Shown: piece after piece, positions 18,240 to 27,931 of the stretch
Layout of the letters: each line of letters opens with the position of its first letter
Numbering within the stretch: position 1 is the stretch's first letter
DNA from: Chloroflexota bacterium
GTDB lineage: Bacteria > Chloroflexota > Anaerolineae > Caldilineales > Caldilineaceae
Length of the DNA: 64,000 nt
Assembly (NCBI GenBank): GCA_016861025.1
Contig: BOKO01000005.1
Coordinates: forward strand, 62,001 to 126,000
Direction: 5' to 3'
Position numbers and translations under genes: made by a program
Notes under the pieces: generated by a model
Told to the model about the DNA's origin: nothing
Databases searched by the model: none
Seen by the model: only the letters and a program-made list of their open reading frames with translations

Positions 18240-18469
18240 ACCGGGTTTAGCTGGGGCAGTCGGCTCACGCGAGCCTGTACAGACTCCAAAAGAGTATCGC
18301 GTAGAAAGGCGCTCGCATTGAGAATCTCAACGCCGATTATCTCGTTGTCACTGCCAAGTTCGACGGTTATGTTCGGGCTGAGCTCGAAGCTAGCTTCCTC
18401 ATCCCCATCTGCAATAACAATATGCAGGACGTCTTGCTGTTCGAAGTAGACCATCCGTGGCTTATTCAT
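18236..18469 (-). CDS. DUF2283 family protein, antitoxin-like
   Basis: A 77-residue protein, MNKPRMVYFEQQDVLHIVIADG onward in part, with the DUF2283 beta-hairpin pattern (VYF-D-LHIVI, then VELGSDNEIIGVEILNAS). DUF2283 genes often follow a DUF4258/RelE-like gene, as here, and are suspected antitoxins. It overlaps the upstream small gene by 8 bases and metF by 4. Its position inside the metF operon is unusual. Confidence 0.7.
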
Positions 18470-18740
18470 TGACAAATCTTCCTGTCTGAACCCTGAAGCG
18501 AACCTGTTGACGACTAATTGTGTGAACCGTGATCGGCGTTGCAATTGATCCTTCTACTTCATAGGCAATCATGATAAGGCTGGAACCATGTCGTCCAATG
18601 GCGATGAGACGACTTGTCTCTGCATCTCGGTAACGTTCGCCTGAGTATCGGAGAATCTGCTCGATCTGGTTCAGGTCAAAGCCGCGCGTTTGAGCACGAT
18701 AATTGAAATACTCTGTCCAGACAATGGTCAGCACGCTCAC
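18462..18740 (-). CDS. DUF4258-like small protein, toxin-like
   Basis: A 92-residue protein with a GTG start. The segments YFNYRAQTRGFDLNQIEQILRYSG, given here in part as a RelE/DUF4258-like helix, then SLIMIAYEVEGSIATPITVHTIS, suggest the small RNase-toxin-like fold usually paired with DUF2283. GGAGAC lies close to the start. The pair looks inserted between the MetV-like and metF genes in the same orientation. No toxicity can be inferred from sequence alone. Confidence 0.6.
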   Translation of the reverse strand: MSVLTIVWTEYFNYRAQTRGFDLNQIEQILRYSGERYRDAETSRLIAIGRHGSSLIMIAYEVEGSIATPITVHTISRQQVRFRVQTGRFVNE

Positions 18741-18761
18741 GTCTCCAGAGCATATCCGTTA

Positions 18762-19256
18762 CTAGGCCCGATGCGCCACGCCAACTTCTTCAATTGGAAT
18801 CCAGCCGGCAGGCACGCGCTTATCCACGCCCGTCAGCATGTTGATCCACGCCGAGGTGTCCTCCAGGCGGCGGTTGACCGGCGGCTGAATCTCGATCAAC
18901 TCGTGGCCGTAGATCGGCATCTGCTGTGAATTCTCGTAGGCGACGACCCACACGCAGCGCGTCTCCGGCTTGACCTCGCAGTGACCGTTGGGGCGCACGC
19001 CGCCGCATGGCCCGTTGCGCAGGTTTTTCGGGCACTCCATCGGGCAGGACATGCCGGTGGAGTGAAGGATGCACTGTCCGCAGTGGTGACAGCCAAAGAT
19101 GCGCTCTTTAGCGAAGTCCTCGGCGGGCTTGATCAGCCGTTCGACGCGTGCGTAGCCAATCCTGGCGATCAGCGGGTTGAGCGCCCACGCCGCGCGTTCG
19201 GCGAGTTGATAGGTCTTTTCCAGCAAGGCGGGACGGCTGCGTAGAAATGCTGTCAT
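18762..19256 (-). CDS. MetV-like methylenetetrahydrofolate reductase partner (Cys-rich)
   Basis: A 164-residue protein of the 'MTHFR C-terminal' family (PF12225). Eight cysteines are visible: C56, C59, C62, C71, C75, C84, C93 and C101, in GCHHCGQCILHSTGMSCPMECP (in part) and NGPCGGVRPNGHCE. Related MetV subunits bind zinc or Fe-S and complex with MetF to couple it to electron carriers other than NADPH. Here it is two small genes upstream of metF on the same strand. It supports an electron-linked MetF in this organism. Confidence 0.8.
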   Translation of the reverse strand: MTAFLRSRPALLEKTYQLAERAAWALNPLIARIGYARVERLIKPAEDFAKERIFGCHHCGQCILHSTGMSCPMECPKNLRNGPCGGVRPNGHCEVKPETRCVWVVAYENSQQMPIYGHELIEIQPPVNRRLEDTSAWINMLTGVDKRVPAGWIPIEEVGVAHRA

Positions 19257-19268
19257 TGCGTCGTCACC

Positions 19269-19487
19269 TCAGGCTTCCACCGGATGCGGCATTGTCTCGA
19301 TCAGGGCGCGCAACACCCGATTCACGGCATCGGAGGTCTGAAACACCGCCGCCACATCAGGATCGAGCACAACAGTCAACGTTTCGCCGGTGAGATACTC
19401 TGCAAACCGATTCGGCTTAGCCTGTGAATAGTCAAACGTGTATTCGCCGCGCATTTCCTCAACGACTTCTGCTGTGTCTGTTTTCAT
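19269..19487 (-). CDS. small hypothetical protein, antitoxin-like
   Basis: A 72-residue protein. The central VVLDPDVAAVFQTSDAVNRVLRALIE resembles the DNA-binding or toxin-neutralising ends of small antitoxins seen in Chloroflexota and cyanobacteria, and the N-terminus MRGEYTFDYSQAKPNRFA fits the same. No toxin partner adjoins it directly. It lies 12 bases before the MetV-like gene and 30 after the homocysteine methyltransferase gene. The assignment is tentative. Confidence 0.5.
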   Translation of the reverse strand: MKTDTAEVVEEMRGEYTFDYSQAKPNRFAEYLTGETLTVVLDPDVAAVFQTSDAVNRVLRALIETMPHPVEA

Positions 19488-19517
19488 GAGCTTGCACCTC
19501 TCTGCGCGTTGCCTGAC

Positions 19518-20495
<978 letters not shown>

Positions 20496-20633
20496 TTTTG
20501 GATCAACGTTTCACTTTGGATGAGTGCCCGGACAGAATCAGCCACACGTCTGCACGCAACAACGCCCAATGTAGCTGATTGCATTGTAGCATAAGCCATC
20601 CAAAAGCTCGATCTGTGTGGAAGCGCCGGTCGT

Positions 20634-20725
20634 GTTAACGCAGAAACGCCACGACGCAAAGAAAAGCCTTGATCGATGGTCGCATTTCCCTGCGTTTCTC
20701 TCCGTCTTCGCGTCTTTGCGTCAAC
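20634..20725. repeat. imperfect inverted repeat of ACGCAAAGACGC type
   Basis: The left arm begins GTTAACGCAGAAACGC and the right arm, read on the other strand, begins GTTGACGCAAAGACGC, so the 92 bases can fold on themselves. Similar ACGCAAAGACGC elements are common in intergenic DNA of several bacterial phyla. It fills most of the gap between the homocysteine methyltransferase and corrinoid genes. Confidence 0.7.
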
Positions 20726-20749
20726 GTTGATCGCGCTCACGTTGCCGAA

Positions 20750-21409
20750 TCAGGCTGCGATCGCCGGTTCAATGCCAAGCAAAGCTCTGGAAATGGTGAC
20801 AGCTTGATTGGCGTTGCTGGCGTAGCCGTCGGCGCCGATTTCCAACGCAAACTCTTCGGTCACCGGCGCGCCGCCGACGATCACCTTCACGCGGTCGCGC
20901 ACGCCAGCCGCCGTCAGTGCATCGATGGTCACCTTCATGTTGGGCATGGTGGTCGTCAACAATGCCGAGAGGCCGATGATCGACGCACCCTCGACGGCGC
21001 TGACGAAGCGGGCGGGCGGCACGTTGACGCCCAGATCGATCACCTCGAAACCGGCGCCCTTGAGCATCATCCCGACCAGATTCTTGCCGATGTCGTGGAT
21101 GTCGCCCTGGACGGTGCCGAGGACGATACGCGCCAGCGGCTTGACATCGGAGAGTTCGAGCAGCGGTTGCAGCAACTCCATGCCCGCCTTCATGGCGTTG
21201 GCGCTCACCAGCATTTCGGGCACGAAGACCTCGCCTGTCTCGAAGAGGCGACCGACTTCATCCATGGCCGGGATCATGCCGTCGTAGAGGATGGTCTCAG
21301 CGGCGACATGCTGTTCGATCAACTGACCGACGATCTTCTTCGCCGCCGGCGCCTGACCGTCGAGCACGGCGTTGTAGAGATCGTCCAGCAGGCTTTCAAC
21401 ATCACTCAT
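20750..21409 (-). CDS. corrinoid (B12-binding) methyltransferase protein, MtaC/MtbC-like
   Basis: A 219-residue methyl carrier. The N-terminal helical B12 cap (residues 1-85; FVPEMLVSANAMKAGMELL) precedes the Rossmann B12-binding domain, with the cobalt-ligating GDIHDIGKN motif at 102-110 (His105), ALLTTTMPNMK and VIVGGAPVTEEFA. It would accept the methyl group from a substrate-specific methyltransferase and hand it to folate or homocysteine. It starts inside the end of the UroD-type gene with an 8-base overlap, so the two are probably partners. The ATG at 21409 is at good distance from GGGAG; one codon earlier is possible. Confidence 0.92.
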   Translation of the reverse strand: MSDVESLLDDLYNAVLDGQAPAAKKIVGQLIEQHVAAETILYDGMIPAMDEVGRLFETGEVFVPEMLVSANAMKAGMELLQPLLELSDVKPLARIVLGTVQGDIHDIGKNLVGMMLKGAGFEVIDLGVNVPPARFVSAVEGASIIGLSALLTTTMPNMKVTIDALTAAGVRDRVKVIVGGAPVTEEFALEIGADGYASNANQAVTISRALLGIEPAIAA

Positions 21410-22622
21410 CATGCGCTCCCTGTGGTGGCTGGCGCAACGCCAGGTCATACATGGCAAAGATATTGTCGAGCGGTGTGTCGGACTGGATGTGGTGCGAACT
21501 GGCAAGGATGTAGCCACCGTTGCGCCCAAGCACGCGAATCCGTTCCGCCACCTCGGCGCGTACATCCGCCACCGTGCCGCGCGGCAGCGTCTTGATGATG
21601 TCGATGCCGCCGTGAAAGCACAGCCGATCGCCAAATTCGTCCTTCAGTCGCTGCGGCTCCATCCCGGCGGCGTCCGCCTGCACCGGGTTGAGCACATCCA
21701 CACCCATGTCGATCAGCTCCGGGATGAGCGGATAGAGCGCGCCGTCGCAGTGATACATCACTGGTTTGTTGTACGCTTTGGCAACGTCGATGATGCGCTG
21801 ATGCAGCGGTTTGATCAGCCGCCGCCACATGCGCGCCGAGATCATCAGGTTTTGCTGCGTCGCCACGTCGTCGTAGAAGTAGACCATGTCCAGCCGGTCG
21901 CCGGCCAGCTCGAGCACGCGGCGCGTGTTCTCCACATAGACCTCGGTCAGCCGCTCCATGATGTACTGCGGAATCTCCGGCTGGTTGACCAGATCCATCA
22001 GAAATTCCTGCATCCCGCGCAACTGCCAGGAAAGTTCGAAGACCGAGCCAATGCGGAAGCGCAGGTGATATTCTTCGTGAGCATCCAGTTGCGCCATCAC
22101 TCCCCGGATCGGCGTGAAGTCCCACCAGTCCGGTTCGGGCCACGGATAGTGTTTGAGGTCTTCCACCGAGGTTGCACCAGCCAGCGGCCATACAGCGTAT
22201 TCTTCGTAGGCGCCGGTGGGGTTGTGCACGATGCGGATCACGTGGCCCCAGATGTCCAGCGCCGTCCCGTCCGGCAGTTGCTGGCGCCACATGCGATTGG
22301 GCGTCGAGCGGCTGAGCGCATTCCACCAGTCGATTTCGGCGCCAGGACGCAGAATCCGGTCAGGCGGGCGGCAGAATTGATCGTAGGAGATGACCCGGCA
22401 GTCGACCTGGAAGTGGCGCTGCACCTGTTCCCACGCCGGGTCGAAGAAGTCGGCTTCGGTCAGCGGCTGGCTGGGAATGTCCAGATGCGCCTGCAACCGC
22501 CGCCAGATTTCGGGCGTCGCCAGGAAGTCAACCGGCTGGCGGTCGGGCTGTTGATGCGCCAACGCGGTCTTGACGCGGGCGCGCGGGGTAATGGCTGCCG
22601 GGTGTATTGCGTTGCCGCTCAT
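21402..22622 (-). CDS. UroD-family methyltransferase (MtaA/MtgA-like, substrate unknown)
   Basis: A 406-residue TIM barrel of the uroporphyrinogen decarboxylase superfamily. Features are RVKTALAHQQPDRQPVDFLA at the N-terminus, the MVYFYDDVATQQNLMIS segment near 247, YHCDGALYPLIPELIDMGVDVLNPVQ (given in part) near 290, and LCFHGGIDI near 334. The canonical HXC...C zinc site of MtaA is not clearly present: the equivalent region reads Y-H-C-D-G. It is not a haem enzyme in this context, since it overlaps a corrinoid gene and follows rbsD by 8 bases. It probably transfers a methyl group from a compound handled by the sugar operon; this is inference. Confidence 0.8.
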   Translation of the reverse strand: MSGNAIHPAAITPRARVKTALAHQQPDRQPVDFLATPEIWRRLQAHLDIPSQPLTEADFFDPAWEQVQRHFQVDCRVISYDQFCRPPDRILRPGAEIDWWNALSRSTPNRMWRQQLPDGTALDIWGHVIRIVHNPTGAYEEYAVWPLAGATSVEDLKHYPWPEPDWWDFTPIRGVMAQLDAHEEYHLRFRIGSVFELSWQLRGMQEFLMDLVNQPEIPQYIMERLTEVYVENTRRVLELAGDRLDMVYFYDDVATQQNLMISARMWRRLIKPLHQRIIDVAKAYNKPVMYHCDGALYPLIPELIDMGVDVLNPVQADAAGMEPQRLKDEFGDRLCFHGGIDIIKTLPRGTVADVRAEVAERIRVLGRNGGYILASSHHIQSDTPLDNIFAMYDLALRQPPQGAHDE

Positions 22623-22630
22623 GATGACGC

Positions 22631-23107
22631 TTATTTCCCGCCCTTCATCTGTTCGACGCGCTTCTGATAGACTTCCGGCACTTTGAGACCGGGTTTGGAG
22701 AACCACACCGGAGCATCGACGCCGGAGTAGAGCAGGATGTTGCCCCACGGATCAAATGCGCCGGTGCGCACGATCACTTTGGCTTTTGCCGCCATCTCGC
22801 TCAGAATCTGTGTGTGGGGGATCGGCTCGAAATTGCTATCGGCGAAGATGCGCTGTACTTTGGCGAGCAACGGCGCGTTGTTCTCCGCCATCTCCGCCGC
22901 ATAGGAGACGCGCTCGGCAATAAAGTCACCGGCGATGGCCGTGAGCACGGTCTCCAAATCCGGCACATCGGGGATCAACGCCAGGTCGATGCGCCAGGCG
23001 TCGGCGGGGATCGGGAAGCCCGCATCACAAACAATCATCAGGTCGCCGTGCCCCATCGAGGCAATGGCGTGGCTCAATTCAGCATTGAGCAGGTTGCTGC
23101 GTTTCAT
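22631..23107 (-). CDS. rbsD: RbsD/FucU-family sugar mutarotase
   Basis: Interconverts pyranose and furanose or anomeric forms of a sugar such as ribose before phosphorylation. The 158-residue protein begins MKRSNLLNAELSHAIASMGHGD with the catalytic His in the SMGHGD motif, and has CDAGFPIP and the C-terminal FDPWGNILLYSGV, where RbsD has YaNiil. It is longer than Bacillus RbsD (131 aa) and closer to FucU in length. It lies 18 bases after the ribokinase gene, so the sugar is likely ribose-like. Start is the first ATG, matching the family N-terminus. Confidence 0.88.
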   Translation of the reverse strand: MKRSNLLNAELSHAIASMGHGDLMIVCDAGFPIPADAWRIDLALIPDVPDLETVLTAIAGDFIAERVSYAAEMAENNAPLLAKVQRIFADSNFEPIPHTQILSEMAAKAKVIVRTGAFDPWGNILLYSGVDAPVWFSKPGLKVPEVYQKRVEQMKGGK

Positions 23108-23125
23108 GGATCACCTCATTGCAGA

Positions 23126-24067
23126 TCAAGTAGCAGATGATGAAAAATTGTCACGGTAGAGTGCATCGACCGCGGCGCGGGTCGCCAGCGCCGGGACAAC
23201 GCCCAGCCGGGTGCAGGCTAACGCACCGGCGCAGTTGGCGAAGCGAACTGCGTTCAGCAGATCGCGTCCTTCCGCCAGCGCAACCGCCAAGCCAGCATTG
23301 AAGGCGTCGCCCGCGCCGGTGGTGTCGACCACATCGACCGTCACCGCTGGCGCCAGGATCGGGTCGCCTTCGGCGCAGAGCAGCGCGCCCTTTTCACCCA
23401 GGGTGACAATCAACGTGCCTACCCCACGCGCCTTGAGTTGCCGCGCCAGTTCCTCGGTTGGGGTCGGGTCGTTCGGCGCCAGCCCCATCAAGATGCGCAG
23501 TTCGGTTTCATTGGGCGTCAGATAATCGACGTTGGCAAGCACGGCGTCGTCGAGGGGTGCAGCCGGCGCCGGGTTGAGAATAGTGCGCACGCCATGCCGA
23601 CGCCCGATCGCCATGGCGCGGGCAGCGGCGGCGACGGGCAATTCCAGCACGCTCATCACGATGCTGCTGCGCCGAATCTGATCTTCCAACTGATCGACGA
23701 AGGCGGCGTCCATCAGTTTGTTGGCCCCCATGTCGAGGATGATGCCATTCTCACCGGCGGCATTGAGAATGATGAAGCCAACGCCCGTCGCCATGGCGTT
23801 GGTCTTGGTCAGGTAGGTGGTGTCGACGCCTTCGGCGGCGTAGAGATCAGTGGCGATCTCCCCCAGCTTGTCGTCGCCGATGATGCCCGCGAAGCAGGCG
23901 TGCGCGCCGAGCCGGGCTGCGCCCACCGCCTGGTTCGAGCCTTTGCCGCCTGGCCCCATATCGAAATCAGAGCCAAGCAGCGTCTCGCCAAAATGCGGCA
24001 TCCGCGCAGTGCGGAGGGTCATGCCCACCGCAAAGCTCCCCACAACAGTGATGATTGGTTTTGTCAT
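23126..24067 (-). CDS. rbsK: ribokinase
   Basis: A PfkB-family kinase of 313 aa that phosphorylates ribose or a near relative. Motifs include VVGSFAVGMTLRTARMPHFGET, the GPGGKGSNQAVGAARLGA signature at about residue 38, the NPAPA(AP)L segment, LTPNETEL and the catalytic DTTGAGDAFNAGLAVAL. The motifs TLRTARMPHFGET and NPAP are typical of RbsK. It overlaps the rbsA stop by 4 bases and precedes rbsD, the usual ribose set. Confidence 0.9.
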   Translation of the reverse strand: MTKPIITVVGSFAVGMTLRTARMPHFGETLLGSDFDMGPGGKGSNQAVGAARLGAHACFAGIIGDDKLGEIATDLYAAEGVDTTYLTKTNAMATGVGFIILNAAGENGIILDMGANKLMDAAFVDQLEDQIRRSSIVMSVLELPVAAAARAMAIGRRHGVRTILNPAPAAPLDDAVLANVDYLTPNETELRILMGLAPNDPTPTEELARQLKARGVGTLIVTLGEKGALLCAEGDPILAPAVTVDVVDTTGAGDAFNAGLAVALAEGRDLLNAVRFANCAGALACTRLGVVPALATRAAVDALYRDNFSSSAT

Positions 24068-25602
24068 CTTTTTTCACCTTCAGATATGAAGTGCGTCATC
24101 TGACCCATGGCGCAGGCAAGGATCGGTTCTTCGGCGGCTTCGCTGCGCGTAAATTCGCCCGTGATCGTCCCGCGATGCATGACCAGAATGCGATCACATT
24201 GACCGATCAACTCTGGCAGTTCGGAGGATGCGATCAAAATCCCGACCCCCTGCTGCGCCAGTTCCTGCAAGATGCGGTAGATTTCCGCTTTGGCGCCGAC
24301 GTCGATCCCGCGCGTCGGTTCGTGGAGGATCAAGACTTTGGGGTGCGTGGCGATGCTGCGTCCCAGGATCACCTTCTGTTGATTGCCGCCGCTCAAAGTC
24401 GCCATCTGCTGCTCCAGGCTAGAGATGCGCACGTCGAGCTGTGTCACGTAGTCATTTGCCAGCGTGCGGATGGCGCCCGGGCGCAGCAGACCGGCTGTGC
24501 TCACGGCGGGCAGGCTGGCGGCGGCGATGTTGTTCTGGACGCTCATCATCAGCAGCGCGCCGACGTGACGGCGGTCGGCAGGGACGAAGGCGACGCCGGC
24601 TTCAATGGCGCTGGTCGGCGAATGAAGCTGCACCACCGCGCCGCCGATGACGATCTCGCCATGATAGCGATGTAAGCCAAAACAGCACTCGACCAGCTCA
24701 TCTTTGCCGGAATCTGGCAAGCCGGCAATACCGACGATCTCGCCCGCGTGCACCGATAAGGTGATGTCGCGCAACGTCGCGCCGCTGGACAGGTGGCGCA
24801 CCGCCAGGGCAAGCGTCGCGCTTTGTGCCCCGTCACGTTCACGATGATAGAGCATATCCACCGCACGTCCCACCATGCGCGCGATCAGCCCATCCACGGT
24901 GGCGTCGGCGGCAGCCAGCGTCTCGATATACTGACCGTCGCGCAGCACGGTGATCCGATCCGCCAGGCTGATGACCTCCTCCAACCGGTGCGACACGTAG
25001 ATGATGCCGATGCCCGCGGCGCGCAACTGACGGAGAATCGCAAAGAGCCTGGCGCTCTCTTCGTCGGTCAGGGCGGAATTCGGTTCATCGAGGACGAGCA
25101 ATTTCACCTGCCCGGAGATCGCCTTGGCGATTTCGACCAGTTGCTGCTGCGCAATGCCCAGCCGACTGACCGGCGTCGACAGGTCGATGTCGGCAATGCC
25201 AAGTTGCTCCAGAACGTTGCGGGCGCGCGCGGCAAACTGGCGTCGCTTCACAAATGAGAGGCCACGATCTACGGCGGCTTGATGCAGCGAGATGTTTTCG
25301 GCGACGCTCAGATTCGGACACAGCGCCAGTTCCTGGTAGACGACGCTGATGCCGAGGCGCTGCGAGACGAACGCATTGGGGATCACCGTCTCGACGCCCT
25401 CGAAGAGGATCGAGCCGCTGTCCGGCTGCAACTCACCCGCCAGGATGTTGATGAGCGTGGACTTGCCCGCACCGTTTTCGCCCACCACCGCATGGATTTC
25501 ACCGGGCAAAACTGACAGGTTCACCCGATCCAGCGCCTGTACGCCAGGAAAGCGTTTGCTGATATTGCGCAGTTGTACGAGTGGCGCACTGTCCTTGCTC
25601 AT
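24064..25602 (-). CDS. rbsA: ribose-type sugar ABC transporter, duplicated ATPase
   Basis: The energy-coupling subunit of a CUT2 importer, with two ABC cassettes in 512 aa. The first has AVVGENGAGKSTLINIL, SRLGIAQQQLVEIAKA and LLVLDEPNSALTDEES. The second has a degenerate Walker A (GIAGLPDSGKDELVE), SGGNQQKVILGRSIATHPK and LILHEPTRGIDVGA, in which the usual Asp before Glu is replaced by His. Degeneration of the second site is normal in RbsA/MglA. A REP-like hairpin lies between it and rbsB. Confidence 0.92.
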   Translation of the reverse strand: MSKDSAPLVQLRNISKRFPGVQALDRVNLSVLPGEIHAVVGENGAGKSTLINILAGELQPDSGSILFEGVETVIPNAFVSQRLGISVVYQELALCPNLSVAENISLHQAAVDRGLSFVKRRQFAARARNVLEQLGIADIDLSTPVSRLGIAQQQLVEIAKAISGQVKLLVLDEPNSALTDEESARLFAILRQLRAAGIGIIYVSHRLEEVISLADRITVLRDGQYIETLAAADATVDGLIARMVGRAVDMLYHRERDGAQSATLALAVRHLSSGATLRDITLSVHAGEIVGIAGLPDSGKDELVECCFGLHRYHGEIVIGGAVVQLHSPTSAIEAGVAFVPADRRHVGALLMMSVQNNIAAASLPAVSTAGLLRPGAIRTLANDYVTQLDVRISSLEQQMATLSGGNQQKVILGRSIATHPKVLILHEPTRGIDVGAKAEIYRILQELAQQGVGILIASSELPELIGQCDRILVMHRGTITGEFTRSEAAEEPILACAMGQMTHFISEGEKR

Positions 25603-25640
25603 CCTGCCTGCTTTCTGAGTGAACTCTTTAATGTCTTACG

Positions 25641-25674
25641 ATCTTCCCGGAAGCCCGACAGCTTCCGGGAAGAT
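25641..25674. repeat. REP-like palindrome between rbsB and rbsA
   Basis: ATCTTCCCGGAAGC and GCTTCCGGGAAGAT form a perfect 14-bp stem around CCGACA. Placed after a binding-protein gene, it may stabilise the upstream part of the transcript. Related palindromes occur at 32217-32255 and 34125-34174. Confidence 0.85.
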
Positions 25675-25709
25675 GACACTCATAAAAACCCTATGCTTGC
25701 AGGGCGTGG

Positions 25710-26771
25710 CTACTTCAGATACTCATCGACGTTGGAGGCGTCGATGACGCCAACACCGGTGTCCACGTCGGCAATCGGGTTGCCCTTCAGGAAATCGACC
25801 AGCATGCGCACGGCTTCATAGCCCTGACGTTCGGGCGCCTGGCTGATGCTGGCGGCAATGAAGCCATTCTTGATCAAGTCCAGCGTCGTCGGCAGCTCGT
25901 CGAAGCCAACCACCGTGACCTGACCCTGCAGACCGTTGCGCTTGACATACTCGCCCAGCGCAGGGGTCGAGCAGCATTCCAGCGAGAGCGCGCCGGTGAC
26001 CGAGGGGTTCGCCAGCATGGCGTTTTCGACGGCGGCGTAGATTTCCTGCGGTTCGGTGCCGGTGTTGACCGTGGTCAGCACATTGATGCCGGGATACTCG
26101 GCGAAGGCGCGGCGTGCGCCTGTTTCACGGTCGATCGACCACTGCGCGGCGGCGTCCAGCGTCGTGATGATGACATCGCCCTGACCGGACAGCAATTCCG
26201 CCAGCACCTTGGCGGCCTCGTAGCCGGATTGCTCCAAATCCTGACCGGCGAACGCCAGCCGGTTGCTCTCCGGGTTGTCGGTGTTGTAGGTCACCACCGG
26301 GATGCCCGCCGCGATGAAGCGGTTGATGACAGGCGCCAGCGCGTCCGTGCTCACCGAGGAGATCGCCAGACCCTCGGCTCCGGCTTCGACCAGATTCTCC
26401 AGCTCGGCGATCTGCTGCTCGGCGTCGGCGCCCACAGGCCCGACAAAGCGCGCCTCGACGCCGAGGTCAGCCGCAGCCTTTTCCACACCGGCTTTCAGGA
26501 ACGGGGCAAACTCATTCGAGACATCGTGATAGGAAACATAGATGCGCAGGGGCTGACCGCTTGCCACGCGTTCAGCGATTGCTGGCGCCAGGGTGAATTC
26601 ACCGGCTGCCGCTTCTGCGGCTGCTTCTTCGGTTGGTGCAGTGGTAGCGGCTGCTTCCGGCGCAGCAGGAGCCGCAGCCGGCGCTGGCGCCACGGTGGTG
26701 CAGCCGGCGACCAGCAATGCCATCACGGCGACGGCGCAAAGTACGGCGATGGTTCGCATTCGCTGTTTCAT
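25710..26771 (-). CDS. rbsB: sugar-binding lipoprotein of a ribose-type ABC transporter
   Basis: Periplasmic-binding-protein-like lipoprotein of about 353 aa. The signal peptide ends in the lipobox LLVAGC, followed by an Ala/Pro-rich linker of some 40 residues. The family-1 fold has VGPVGADAEQQIAELENLVEAGAEGLAIS (partly quoted), PVVTYNTDNPESNRLAF, GALSLECCSTPALGEYV and TVVGFDELPTTLDLI. The binding site resembles RbsB/AlsB-type receptors. The ATG at 26771 follows GGAG and matches the signal peptide. It lies after rbsC, an order different from E. coli. Confidence 0.9.
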   Translation of the reverse strand: MKQRMRTIAVLCAVAVMALLVAGCTTVAPAPAAAPAAPEAAATTAPTEEAAAEAAAGEFTLAPAIAERVASGQPLRIYVSYHDVSNEFAPFLKAGVEKAAADLGVEARFVGPVGADAEQQIAELENLVEAGAEGLAISSVSTDALAPVINRFIAAGIPVVTYNTDNPESNRLAFAGQDLEQSGYEAAKVLAELLSGQGDVIITTLDAAAQWSIDRETGARRAFAEYPGINVLTTVNTGTEPQEIYAAVENAMLANPSVTGALSLECCSTPALGEYVKRNGLQGQVTVVGFDELPTTLDLIKNGFIAASISQAPERQGYEAVRMLVDFLKGNPIADVDTGVGVIDASNVDEYLK

Positions 26772-26892
26772 AGGAATCTCCTTTTGTTCAGACTGCAATT
26801 GTTGAGGAAAAGACACTCTTGCTATGCATGAAACAGGTACATTTTTGGGATGCGCACCTCCTTTGCCGCCCAACGAAATCGGCAGCCGACGA

Positions 26893-27930
26893 TTATGCTG
26901 CGCGACGGCGGCTACTCGTCCACTTATCCAACCCAACCGCCAGGATGATGACCAGCCCGATGATCGCCTCCTGCCAGAAGGGAGAAACGCCGGTCAACAC
27001 CAGGCCATTGCGCAATACGCCGATGATCAAGACGCCGAGGATCGTGCCGAGGATCGTGCCCTCACCACCGGAGAGCGATGCGCCGCCGATCACTGCTGCT
27101 GCAATCACGTCGAGTTCCACGCCCACGCCGGTGCGCCCGGCCTGACCGCTGGGCAGAAACGCCAGGCTGAGGATGCCCGACAGCGCCGCCAGGAAGCCCA
27201 TGATGACAAACGCCAGGATTTTGGTCTGGTAGACTTTGATGCCCGAGACGCGCGCGGCTTTGTCGCTGCCGCCAACGGCGTAGACGCGGAATCCGAAAAC
27301 CGTTTTGGAGAGCAGAATCCAGCCGATCAGCGACACGGCAATGAAAAAGACCAACTGCATCGGGATCACATCAAGCAACCTGCCCTGACCGATGAAGAAG
27401 AACGCCGACAAGGTGTCTGGCGCCACACCGCTCGACTCATTGATCGTGACCGGTTGCCCGTTCGTCATCAACAGCGCAATGCCGCGCAGCACGCTCATCA
27501 TACCGAGCGTGGCAATGAAGGAAGGGAGCAGACCGTAAGTGGAGAGCAAGCCGTTGGCAGCGCCAGCGCTGACGCCGATCAGCAGACCGATCAACAAAGC
27601 CAGCCACAGCGGTGCGCCTGCAATCAGCAACATGCCGGTCGCCAGCCCGCTCAACGCATAGATCGAGCCGACCGACAGATCGATCTCGCGGCTGATCAGC
27701 ACAAAGGTCATGCCGATTGCCATGATGCCGATCAACGAAATCTGGCGACCGATGTTGAGCAGATTGCGGACGGTCAGGAATGCGGGCGACACCTGCCACA
27801 GAAAGATGCACATGAGCAGCAGCGCAATGAGCACGCCCGTCTCACGCGCACGCAGCACGCGCTTGATGCGTTCGCTCATGGTGACACCTGTGCTGCGCTG
27901 ACCGGTCGCTGAGGTTGCTTGTTGCGCCAT
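26893..27930 (-). CDS. rbsC: ribose-type sugar ABC transporter permease
   Basis: Membrane subunit of about 345 aa with eight or more hydrophobic segments. The family signature GMTFVLISREIDLSVGSIYAL lies near residue 90, followed by a run of helices (GLATGMLLIAGAPLW and so on), and later KILAFVIMGFLAALSGIL and AAVIGGASLSGGEGTI. The EAA-equivalent loop GGASLSGGEGTILGT is typical of CUT2 permeases. The ATG at 27930 matches the start of the conserved part and lies almost directly after the ferritin-like gene. Confidence 0.9.
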   Translation of the reverse strand: MAQQATSATGQRSTGVTMSERIKRVLRARETGVLIALLLMCIFLWQVSPAFLTVRNLLNIGRQISLIGIMAIGMTFVLISREIDLSVGSIYALSGLATGMLLIAGAPLWLALLIGLLIGVSAGAANGLLSTYGLLPSFIATLGMMSVLRGIALLMTNGQPVTINESSGVAPDTLSAFFFIGQGRLLDVIPMQLVFFIAVSLIGWILLSKTVFGFRVYAVGGSDKAARVSGIKVYQTKILAFVIMGFLAALSGILSLAFLPSGQAGRTGVGVELDVIAAAVIGGASLSGGEGTILGTILGVLIIGVLRNGLVLTGVSPFWQEAIIGLVIILAVGLDKWTSSRRRAA

Positions 27931-27931
27931 T

